Position numbers and translations under genes: made by a program. Below the pieces are notes generated by a model, which saw only the letters and a program-made list of their open reading frames with translations, was not told the DNA's origin and ran no database searches. Shown in pieces: positions 1 through 5,029 of a DNA stretch of 5,106 bases; the stretch's first letter is position 1, and each line of letters starts with the position of its first letter. Source of the DNA: Methanoregula sp. (lineage in GTDB: Archaea; Halobacteriota; Methanomicrobia; Methanomicrobiales; Methanospirillaceae); the NCBI GenBank assembly GCA_028711405.1, contig JAQTSH010000145.1:1-5106 (forward strand), given 5' to 3'.

Positions 1-1197
1 ATTGGTGCAGCACTTGCGGCACTGCTCATCTTCATGCCCGCAGCTGCCATCAATGTCGCGGTCTATGGGGGTACTGCCGGCTTCGGTCCCGCCTTGCACC
101 GGGATACGTTCACGGTCGTGTATTCGCTTCCGGGTACTTCAGCACAGGCACTTGACACCGATGTGCTGCACTACACCAACACATCAATCGATGTGATCAT
201 CTTCGATGGCGGGGAACCGGTTGATCCCGGCGTTGCCACCCAAATCGAAGCAGCCGTGGCGGCAGGAAAGGTTCTGGTTCTTGCACACGGTAGTGACCGG
301 AATTTTTCCGCGAGCCTGCCGGTGGAGACGGGCAATACCGCGCCAGCGAGTGCCTGCCTTACCGTGACCAATCCGAACACGACCTTCTCGCAGGATATTT
401 TCTCCGGGTTACGAACACGCTACCCGAACACAACTCCTGTGAACCAACGCACACAGTCTGTCTCAAAACCGGGTGCGGTCACGCTGCTTAGCTTTTCAGA
501 TGGCACCCCGGCGCTTGTGTTCGGGAGATACGGGAATGGGTTTGTAGTAGTCTGGACACCGGTATCGATCGAGCCATACCTGACCAGTACTGAAGCAGAC
601 CGGATCAACGAGCGCCTTATCACGCACCTGCTCGCATTGCGGGGGCAGGTCACGGTCACTCCCACCACAACCCCTGTCTCCCAAAATGTCACCACGCTCG
701 TGCCAACAACGGTCACAACACCACCGCTTCCCACTACCACCCCGGCAAATATCACCGTCACGCCAAATACGACAATGACCGTTATTCCGGCGCAGGTCTC
801 CGGGAACGTATCGGTCTATTCGTCGCCCCTCGGTGCGGATATCTTCATCGATGGCGTCTACCGGGGGACGACACCGGCGAACCTTTCCGGGCTGCTGCCC
901 GGCTACCACGCGGTAAAACTCGCGCTGACGGGATATTACGATTACGACACGACCATGTACGTTATGGGGGCAGGTACCGTGACCGCATTTGGCGCACTCC
1001 CGCCACGAGAGACCGTGCAGGGCACACCAACAGCGACAGTCACATCCACGGTCACGGTCAACATCAGCGTGACACCCGCACCAGCACCCATCTGGGAGAG
1101 TCCCAGTGTTGTCGCAGCAGTGCTCGGGGTTCTGACCGCCATCATCGGGGCGGTGGCGACGGTCTACTCGATCTATCATAAGAACCGGAAGACATAA
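1..1197 (+). CDS. Secreted, membrane-anchored PEGA-domain surface protein (5' end missing)
   Basis: The reading frame is open from base 1, so the gene starts left of the window; the ATG at 34 lies inside a signal peptide and is not the start. Counting codons from base 1: 1-16 is a hydrophobic, Ala/Leu-rich signal-peptide core ending in Ala-Ala-Ala. Codons 17-215 form an alpha/beta domain resembling the class I glutamine amidotransferase-like fold (IIFDGG, KVLVLAHGS, ALVFGRYGNGFVVVWTP). Codons 217-264 are a Thr/Pro-rich linker. Codons 266-334 are a PEGA domain (SSPLGADIFIDGVYRGTTP, then LLPGYHAVKLALTGYYDYD). Codons 335-364 are a second Thr/Pro linker, and 369-391 a membrane helix followed by the basic tail KNRKT. 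The expected topology is an extracellular body held by a C-terminal anchor. Ten N-X-S/T sequons suggest N-glycosylation, as on archaeal surface proteins. PEGA domains are common in archaeal cell-surface proteins, but their ligand is generally unknown. The amidotransferase-like assignment is by pattern only; the PEGA and anchor calls are firm. Confidence 0.85.
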   Translation: MGAALAALLIFMPAAAINVAVYGGTAGFGPALHRDTFTVVYSLPGTSAQALDTDVLHYTNTSIDVIIFDGGEPVDPGVATQIEAAVAAGKVLVLAHGSDRNFSASLPVETGNTAPASACLTVTNPNTTFSQDIFSGLRTRYPNTTPVNQRTQSVSKPGAVTLLSFSDGTPALVFGRYGNGFVVVWTPVSIEPYLTSTEADRINERLITHLLALRGQVTVTPTTTPVSQNVTTLVPTTVTTPPLPTTTPANITVTPNTTMTVIPAQVSGNVSVYSSPLGADIFIDGVYRGTTPANLSGLLPGYHAVKLALTGYYDYDTTMYVMGAGTVTAFGALPPRETVQGTPTATVTSTVTVNISVTPAPAPIWESPSVVAAVLGVLTAIIGAVATVYSIYHKNRKT

Positions 1198-1311
1198 TCA
1201 CCGGTATGAGGTTGACCTGACAGTTCCGGCGCATCCGTCAAAAAAACGCTCCCGATCAGTAACAACTATATGGATTGTGCAGAAAAAGTATATGCCGCAA
1301 CTGAATGCTGC
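1198..1311. other. Intergenic gap between the PEGA gene and tRNA-Ala
   Basis: No gene is visible in these 114 bases. There is no T-rich termination signal on the + strand directly after the PEGA stop codon. An A7 run lies near 1243-1249. The right half is AT-rich and carries the TATA-like elements assigned to the tRNA. Confidence 0.6.
1266..1293 (+). promoter_or_regulatory. TATA-like promoter region of tRNA-Ala
   Basis: Two TATA-like boxes precede the tRNA: CTATATGG at 1266-1273 and AAAAAGTATAT at 1283-1293. Archaeal transcription usually starts about 25 bases after the centre of the TATA box. The first box would then start transcripts near 1295 and leave a leader of about 16 bases for RNase P to remove. 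The second would start transcripts at or just inside the tRNA, so the first is the better candidate. Confidence 0.5.
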
Positions 1312-1383
1312 GGGCTCGTAGATCAGGGGTAGATCGTCACGTTTGCAACGTGAAGGCCACGGGTTCAAATCCCGTCGAGTCCA
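1312..1383 (+). tRNA. tRNA-Ala (anticodon UGC)
   Basis: A complete 72-base cloverleaf can be folded by eye. The acceptor stem GGGCTCG (1312-1318) pairs with CGAGTCC (1376-1382). The D arm is GATC-AGGGGTA-GATC (1321-1335). The anticodon stem is TCACG/CGTGA with loop TTTGCAA (1342-1348) and anticodon TGC at 1344-1346. The variable loop is AGGCC, and the T arm is ACGGG-TTCAAAT-CCCGT (1359-1375). The third acceptor pair is G1314-T1380, the G3:U70 wobble that is the classic identity mark for alanyl-tRNA synthetase, so anticodon and acceptor agree. The discriminator is A1383; CCA is not encoded and must be added after transcription. There is no intron. The T arm and 3' acceptor strand are duplicated 128 bases downstream. 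Confidence 0.97.
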
Positions 1384-1386
1384 TCA

Positions 1387-1391
1387 TTTTT
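1387..1391 (+). terminator. T5 tract behind tRNA-Ala
   Basis: Five T residues begin four bases after the discriminator base. Short T tracts end many archaeal transcripts. The same tract recurs in the second repeat unit at 1515-1519. The assignment rests on position and composition only. Confidence 0.4.
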
Positions 1392-1436
1392 CACGACTTC
1401 CCATCCCGCCAGGTTCAGCGTTTTTACAACTTCCAC

Positions 1437-1476
1437 CGAGACTGTAAGTCTCGTCGGGTTCGAAGGGCAGCGCCCT
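1437..1476 (+). other. Paired hairpins in repeat unit 1, first resembling an anticodon arm
   Basis: CGAGACT-GTA-AGTCTCG (1437-1453) is a perfect 7-bp hairpin. Read as a tRNA anticodon arm it gives a 5-bp stem, a 7-base loop CTGTAAG with T at position 33, and the triplet GTA (Tyr). It is followed by a T-loop-like GGGTTCGAAG (1456-1465) without a pairing 3' strand. A second hairpin is AGGGC-AGC-GCCCT (1464-1476). Whether this is transcribed is unknown. Confidence 0.6.
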
Positions 1477-1486
1477 CGCGATTTTG

Positions 1487-1511
1487 ACGGCTTCAAATCC
1501 CGTCGAGTCCA
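1487..1511 (+). pseudogene. tRNA-Ala 3'-end remnant (T arm and acceptor strand only)
   Basis: These 25 bases equal the T arm, 3' acceptor strand and discriminator of the upstream tRNA-Ala, except for C1491 in place of G1363. That change breaks the last pair of the T stem. No 5' acceptor strand, D arm or anticodon arm precedes it, so it cannot form a tRNA. It is best read as part of a segmental duplication; a tRNA-type attachment scar is an alternative. Confidence 0.9.
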
Positions 1512-1564
1512 TCGTTTTTCACGCCTTCACATCCCGCCGGTTCATCGTTTTTTACAACTTCCAC

Positions 1565-1604
1565 CGAGACTGTAAGTCTCGTCGGGTTCGAAGGGCAGCG
1601 CCCT
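1565..1604 (+). other. Paired hairpins in repeat unit 2, identical to unit 1
   Basis: Both hairpins of unit 1 recur here without a change: the anticodon-arm-like hairpin at 1565-1581 and the GC-rich hairpin at 1592-1604. They lie in the fully conserved 62-base tail of the repeat. Confidence 0.6.
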
Positions 1605-1624
1605 CGCGATAAGATAACAGGCAC

Positions 1625-1643
1625 AAAAAAGGGTAGAGAAAAA
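1625..1643 (-). terminator. T-tract terminator of the 154-residue gene
   Basis: On the minus strand, T5 (1643-1639) and T6 (1630-1625) follow the stop codon of the convergent gene by about 20 and 33 bases. Oligo-T tracts are the usual archaeal termination signal. No strong hairpin precedes them. Confidence 0.55.
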
Positions 1644-1662
1644 TCCGGTCGACCCGTTCCGT

Positions 1663-2127
1663 TCAATCGATCCAGTCAAGCAACTGGCGTGACCGGTCTT
1701 CTTTACTCTTTCGGATCAGGGTCTCCTTCACCTTCCGCACCGCTGCATCTGCGGGGGATGGTTCGCGTGCAGGCTGGTCGAACCGCCCATAGTCCATATA
1801 ATCCCGCGTGATGTAGTCGTCCGTGCTGACAACAATCTCCTGAATGGGGGATGATGCCACGACAGGCTCAGGGGCGTGGGGGGGTATCCCGGTCTCACGG
1901 GCGAACCCGGTCACCGGGGGTGTGCTGGTCTCCGGCAGGGGAAGGGAGGTGTCCTCCACGATAAATGCCGGGGGGGCAACCGACAGCGGCGGGGGCGCCT
2001 GCCGGGACACGGGCATCGAAGCCGCCGTGCTGCTGCCAGACTGCTGGAGGAGAAAATCCACGAAGTCATCGACCTCCCGGCGTTGCCCGGGCGTCAGCCG
2101 GTCCAGCTTGCTTTCCAGTGAATCCAT
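1663..2127 (-). CDS. Conserved-looking protein of unknown function, 154 residues, Pro-rich centre
   Basis: The product is not recognised as a named family. Residues 1-29 form a charged amphipathic helix (LTPGQRREVDDFVDFLLQ) resembling the short DUF2281-type motif seen in some antitoxin-like proteins; this is pattern recognition only. Residues 30-95 are Pro/Ser/Ala-rich and probably disordered. Residues 96-118 are acidic and aromatic (STDDYITRDYMDYGRFD). Residues 124-154 form a basic helix ending in LLDWID. There is no signal peptide or membrane segment, so a cytoplasmic adaptor or regulator is possible. The ATG at 2127 is chosen over a GTG at 2151 because GGAGTGAT (2138-2131) sits three bases before it; the GTG lies upstream of that site. 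A TATA box with correct spacing gives the gene its own transcript. No toxin gene adjoins it, which weakens an antitoxin reading. Confidence 0.75.
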   Translation of the reverse strand: MDSLESKLDRLTPGQRREVDDFVDFLLQQSGSSTAASMPVSRQAPPPLSVAPPAFIVEDTSLPLPETSTPPVTGFARETGIPPHAPEPVVASSPIQEIVVSTDDYITRDYMDYGRFDQPAREPSPADAAVRKVKETLIRKSKEDRSRQLLDWID

Positions 2128-2130
2128 ACG

Positions 2131-2138
2131 ATCACTCC
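2131..2138 (-). promoter_or_regulatory. Shine-Dalgarno site that fixes the start at 2127
   Basis: On the minus strand the site reads GGAGTGAT, close to the archaeal ideal GGAGGTGAT. The GGAG core is seven bases from the ATG. It lies inside the longer GTG-initiated frame and therefore argues for the shorter protein. Confidence 0.8.
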
Positions 2139-2167
2139 TTTCTGATAACACAGATCTCTTGCTATTC

Positions 2168-2175
2168 GTATATAG
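2168..2175 (-). promoter_or_regulatory. TATA box of the 154-residue gene
   Basis: The minus strand reads CTATATAC here, in an AT-rich pocket of an otherwise GC-rich stretch. Transcription starting about 26 bases on, near 2145, would give a leader of about 18 bases that still includes the Shine-Dalgarno site. Confidence 0.6.
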
Positions 2176-2199
2176 AGAAATGCGCCCGCGCCCTGCGCG

Positions 2200-2205
2200 A
2201 AAAAA
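2200..2205 (-). terminator. T6 tract ending the thiL transcript
   Basis: A T6 run on the minus strand begins four bases after the thiL stop codon (2211-2209). It separates the thiL operon from the promoter of the next gene. Confidence 0.5.
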
Positions 2206-2208
2206 GGA

Positions 2209-3072
2209 TTATCCCCAGCGGTGCTGGTACCCACGCCGCTCGGGGGGGACGCCATCGACAAGCACCACCCGCTCAGGGATCACCTGCCCGATCACCGTGT
2301 ACCGCACGCCCGGCACCGGGTGGCGTGCCGGCGGGAGCGTGAAGATCAACTCGTAATCCCCACCCCCGTAAAGGGCAAGCTCGCGAGCCGCCTCGCCCGG
2401 CACACCGGCAGGCAACGGCAGCGTCGCGGATTCAATCGCAAACCCGCACTCGTTCACGCTCACCAGATCATAGAGCGAGAGGGCAATCCCGTCACTGTCA
2501 TCCATCATCGCGCTCGCACCCCCCCGTGCGAGGAGCTGCCCTTCCGCCACCCTCGGCTGCGGCTCGAAGAGCGCTTTCTCGTGCTGGTGAAACCCTTCGA
2601 GCCATGCCTGCGCCTGACCGGGAATGCCCGTGAGACAGACCAGATCCCCCGGCTTCGCCCCGCTGCGCCGGACAAGGAGGTCGCGGGCAACAAGCCCAAG
2701 ACCCGTCGTCACCACCGTCAGTTCACCGTGCCGGTCGATATCCCCCCCGATGATCGCAGCGCCGAACTTCGTGCAACAGTCTTTCGCGCCCTGCATCACA
2801 CCGGAGAGTTGCTCCCACCGGTCGAGCCCGACCGCAATGAGCAGGTATTTCGGCGCGGCACCCATGCTCGCGATATCGGACAGGGTCACTGCCGCACTCA
2901 TCCAGCCGATCTGCCAGTCATTCATACCCGGCACAAAGTCCGTAGTCTGGTGGAGCATATCCGTTGTCACCACCATCTGCTGTTCCCCGCAGGGCAATAC
3001 GGCACAATCATCAAGGCAGTTCTCCCGCCCGACAATCCCCATCACCACCTGCAACAATTCGCGGTCATCCAC
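2209..3072 (-). CDS. thiL: Thiamine-monophosphate kinase
   Basis: ThiL phosphorylates thiamine monophosphate with ATP to give thiamine diphosphate, the active cofactor, in the cytoplasm. The 287-residue product carries the family motifs in order: LDDCAVL (20-26), TTDMLHQTTDF (36-46), SAAVTLSDIASMGA (59-72), IIGGDIDRHGELTV (107-120), GAKPGDLVCLTG (138-149), MMDDSDGIALSLYD (189-202) and GGGDYELIFTLP (236-247). The aspartates at 22, 38, 66, 111 and 194 match positions that bind Mg2+ and phosphate in this family. The usual GGEDYEL has Gly in place of Glu at 238. The start is GTG at 3072, giving MDDRELLQ, because a perfect GGAGGTG site lies seven bases upstream. The same frame stays open to 3315 but those extra residues are out-of-frame DUF460 sequence. 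The gene overlaps the DUF460 stop by eight bases, implying translational coupling. No TPP riboswitch is visible in front of it. Confidence 0.95.
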   Translation of the reverse strand: MDDRELLQVVMGIVGRENCLDDCAVLPCGEQQMVVTTDMLHQTTDFVPGMNDWQIGWMSAAVTLSDIASMGAAPKYLLIAVGLDRWEQLSGVMQGAKDCCTKFGAAIIGGDIDRHGELTVVTTGLGLVARDLLVRRSGAKPGDLVCLTGIPGQAQAWLEGFHQHEKALFEPQPRVAEGQLLARGGASAMMDDSDGIALSLYDLVSVNECGFAIESATLPLPAGVPGEAARELALYGGGDYELIFTLPPARHPVPGVRYTVIGQVIPERVVLVDGVPPERRGYQHRWG

Positions 3073-5029
3073 TCCTGCGCACCTCCTTACCCCGTTCGCT
3101 CTGGTACTCCTTGAATATGTGCTCGATAAGAGCTGACTTCTTCTCACGCTCGCGGTGTGCCTGCTCATCATGCCATGTCCGCAGCGCAGCGTCCAGCTGG
3201 TCTTTTGCCGCGAGTCCCTGCTTTCCCCGCACCTGCACACCCGCCACCCGGTCGGAGAGGATCGGGACATGTGCCTCACGGAATGCCGGCACCATCTGTG
3301 GGTCGCTCGCAGCAAGAGCAGATGCCCCGGTGATCACCGCTGCAACGGGAATTGCGGCAAGGTCCCTGACCACGCTCCTCCCCCACCCGTCCGTCCGGTT
3401 CACAAAGACGATATCCCCGGGATCGATCCCGGCTTCATCAGACAGGCGGCGCATACCCTCTTTGGTCAGCGCGTCCATCACCTTCACCGGTACCACCTCC
3501 CCCTCCATCGAGAGCTCGGCGAACTTCTTGATCCGTGCAAGGCGCTTCGACAGGGTACGGCTGTGCCGCTCTTCCTTGCGGAGCCTTTTTTTGTAACTCT
3601 GGATGATCGCATCGCGTCGGGCGATCTCGGCATCCTTTGCCAGCTGCACATCCCGCTCGGTGTGGCTGTTCCGTAACCGCGCCTGGAGCCGGTGGATCTC
3701 GTAGTCACGGGTCTTGATCTCTTCCTGCAGTTCATCACTAAACGCCCGCAGGCGCTTCACCATCCCGTCCAGCACCCGGACCCGTTCATCATGCCTGCCA
3801 TCAACGGGCACGGCAGGGGCTTCGGTCACGGGTTCCGGTGCGGTGGCGTTCATATCCCCGAGCACCAGTTCCAGCGACTGCCCCCGTATGACGCCCGCCC
3901 GCACTTCATCGAGATCGTGCCCGGGGGGGACACGCTTTGCGAGGTTCTGGAACTTGTTCCGGTACTGGCGGTACGCATCGAGCGCCGCAGAGAGCGCATC
4001 CCGTTCGTGATCGTTCCCGTACTGGAACGGTGCCGTGAGCTCCATCTTCGTCTCGACACTGGTGTCCTGTTTCGGGGAATATGCTACCGCTGAGAAAGAC
4101 CGCCGTATCTTCTCCACCGAGTAGGGCATCGGCTGAACATCGGACGCGATGATGAGCGGTTTTCCCGTGCGGTAGAGCGACTCAATCACGTCCGCCATGT
4201 TCATCTGGCGCGAGCTCTGGAGCAGGAGCAGGTTGCCGTCAAGATCGAGCGCGGCGACCGCGGTGGTCGTACCGGGATCGATCCCCACGATCAGGTACCG
4301 GGGCTTGCCCGAAAGCGGGCGGAACCGGATCCGTTCGAGACGCTTCCCGCTGATCCGCACCTGCACATCCGCACCGCGATAGGTGGAGACGGGGATCAGG
4401 TCACGGGTCGCAAAGACCTGAAACGCCACCCGGCTGCACCCCCCGAAGGCTTTGGTCTCCTTCTTCTCGTACCGGAGCCCGGAAGCGACAAGTGCCTGCT
4501 CGATCTCGCGCCCTTTCAACTGGACGGCACCGTGGATCTTGCGCACGTACCGGTTCTGGCTCCACCCGCCCCTGCCGGGGGACCGGTGCCGGCTCACGAC
4601 CACCACACTCTCGTTCTCGAACGCGATCACTTCCGCGCCGGCGCCAAGCGATGCCACCCGTGCAGTGGTACGGGCTTCGGCAAAGGGATCGAACCGGTTG
4701 AAACTGATGTTATACCGGGCTGCCACCTTGCCGAGCGTCTCCTTCTTTTCGCCGCCGGTCACCTGCACGAGCCGGGTGTGCGGGGGCAGACCCTGTAAAA
4801 ACGAGAAGAGTTCATGCTGGTCAGCGGAGATCTCCTGGAGGCTGTCGACCGCAAGGATGTCGGGTTGCTCAGCCAAGAGCAGGCGGAAGAGCCGGAAGAG
4901 CGAGACCTCAGATTCACTCTCGATCACCTTTCCGGTCATCCGGACAAGGGCATACATCGGGCGGCGGGACCGTGACCGGACCGACCCTTTGATGATATCA
5001 ATGCCAAAGACCTTCAGCTGATCACGCAT
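3065..5029 (-). CDS. DUF460-family archaeal protein with RNase H-like domain and coiled coil
   Basis: The 654-residue product matches what I know of the archaea-specific DUF460 family. Residues 244-355 look like an RNase H/RuvC-like fold: YLIVGIDPGTTTAVAALD (D251), LIIASDV (D297) and NDHERDALSAALDAY (D340, E342, D344), spaced as acidic metal-binding residues would be. Residues 5-130 may be an earlier, diverged copy (VFGIDI, ILAVDS, FAEARTTARVASL). Residues 150-240 are basic and link the two. Residues 413-507 are a long charged coiled coil rich in Arg, Lys and Glu. Residues 511-610 look like a small alpha/beta domain (GDIVFVNRTDGWG, AAVITGAS, VPILSD), followed by a charged C-terminal helix. 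There is no signal peptide; the protein is probably cytoplasmic and acts on nucleic acid, but its function is unproven. The ATG at 5029 is the most upstream start possible, since the frame is closed by a TGA (5051-5053) before it. It overlaps the previous frame by 16 bases and thiL by eight. Confidence 0.88.
   Translation of the reverse strand: MRDQLKVFGIDIIKGSVRSRSRRPMYALVRMTGKVIESESEVSLFRLFRLLLAEQPDILAVDSLQEISADQHELFSFLQGLPPHTRLVQVTGGEKKETLGKVAARYNISFNRFDPFAEARTTARVASLGAGAEVIAFENESVVVVSRHRSPGRGGWSQNRYVRKIHGAVQLKGREIEQALVASGLRYEKKETKAFGGCSRVAFQVFATRDLIPVSTYRGADVQVRISGKRLERIRFRPLSGKPRYLIVGIDPGTTTAVAALDLDGNLLLLQSSRQMNMADVIESLYRTGKPLIIASDVQPMPYSVEKIRRSFSAVAYSPKQDTSVETKMELTAPFQYGNDHERDALSAALDAYRQYRNKFQNLAKRVPPGHDLDEVRAGVIRGQSLELVLGDMNATAPEPVTEAPAVPVDGRHDERVRVLDGMVKRLRAFSDELQEEIKTRDYEIHRLQARLRNSHTERDVQLAKDAEIARRDAIIQSYKKRLRKEERHSRTLSKRLARIKKFAELSMEGEVVPVKVMDALTKEGMRRLSDEAGIDPGDIVFVNRTDGWGRSVVRDLAAIPVAAVITGASALAASDPQMVPAFREAHVPILSDRVAGVQVRGKQGLAAKDQLDAALRTWHDEQAHREREKKSALIEHIFKEYQSERGKEVRRSG
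3080..3086 (-). promoter_or_regulatory. Shine-Dalgarno site of thiL inside the DUF460 coding end
   Basis: The minus strand reads GGAGGTG (AAGGAGGTG with the two flanking bases), a full match to the anti-Shine-Dalgarno sequence, seven bases before the GTG at 3072. It also encodes the Lys-Glu-Val near the DUF460 C-terminus, so both genes constrain these bases. Confidence 0.85.

Larger units (their letters stand above)
1359..1482. repeat. Tandem repeat unit 1 (tRNA-Ala 3' end plus downstream sequence)
   Basis: This unit starts at the first base of the tRNA T arm and matches 1487-1610 at a constant offset of 128 bases. Differences by eye are 1363 G/C, 1386 A/G, 1396 A/C, 1401 C/A, 1418 G against T1545, one extra A at 1411 in this unit, and one extra T in the run 1548-1553 of the other. 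All fall in the first 62 bases; 1421-1482 is identical to 1549-1610. The bases before the two units (GGCC and TTTG) do not match, so 1359 is a real left boundary. The right boundary is 1482. Confidence 0.95.
1487..1610. repeat. Tandem repeat unit 2 (downstream copy)
   Basis: This is the second copy of the 124-bp unit. It opens with a pseudo-copy of the tRNA-Ala T arm and 3' acceptor strand and ends with the same two hairpins as unit 1, shifted by 128 bases: 1565-1581 and 1592-1604. Sequence after 1610 (AAGATAACAG) does not match what follows unit 1. Confidence 0.95.
1384..1662. other. Non-coding region holding the tRNA-linked tandem repeats
   Basis: These 279 bases lie between tRNA-Ala and the stop codon of the convergent 154-residue gene. 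They hold the rest of repeat unit 1, a four-base spacer (TTTG, 1483-1486), repeat unit 2, and T tracts on the minus strand that probably end the convergent gene. A short open frame crosses the tRNA and the first repeat but has no gene-like features. No integrase or transposase coding remnant is visible. Confidence 0.7.

Noticed and set aside
496..1179. 227-residue - strand open frame opposite the PEGA gene
   Set aside because: It is a Cys/Arg/Gly-rich shadow of a high-GC gene; the + strand frame has a signal peptide, PEGA domain and membrane anchor.
1215..1220. ACCTGA, reminiscent of a TPP riboswitch core
   Set aside because: The partner CTGAGA element and supporting stems are absent, and the next gene is a tRNA rather than a thiamine gene.
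1305..1487. 60-residue + strand open frame across the tRNA and first repeat
   Set aside because: It runs through tRNA-Ala and repeat hairpins, and its protein is Arg-rich with no family likeness.
1359..1610. CRISPR array
   Set aside because: There are only two long, imperfect, near-contiguous units with a four-base spacer, and one contains a tRNA end.
2128..2151. GTG start giving eight extra residues on the 154-residue protein
   Set aside because: The extension would contain the Shine-Dalgarno site itself, which is correctly spaced for the ATG at 2127.
1878..2748. Several seven-base G or C runs (1878-1884, 1970-1976, 2242-2248, 2519-2525, 2742-2748) as phase-variation tracts
   Set aside because: They are in-frame Gly or Pro codons in high-GC genes, and the thiL ones encode essential motif glycines, so programmed slippage is unlikely.
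2221..3114. 297-residue + strand open frame opposite thiL
   Set aside because: It is His/Arg/Pro-rich with no domain, while the - strand carries every ThiL motif.
3073..3315. N-terminal extension of thiL to an ATG at 3315
   Set aside because: These residues are an out-of-frame reading of DUF460 coding sequence, and the perfect ribosome site points to the GTG at 3072.
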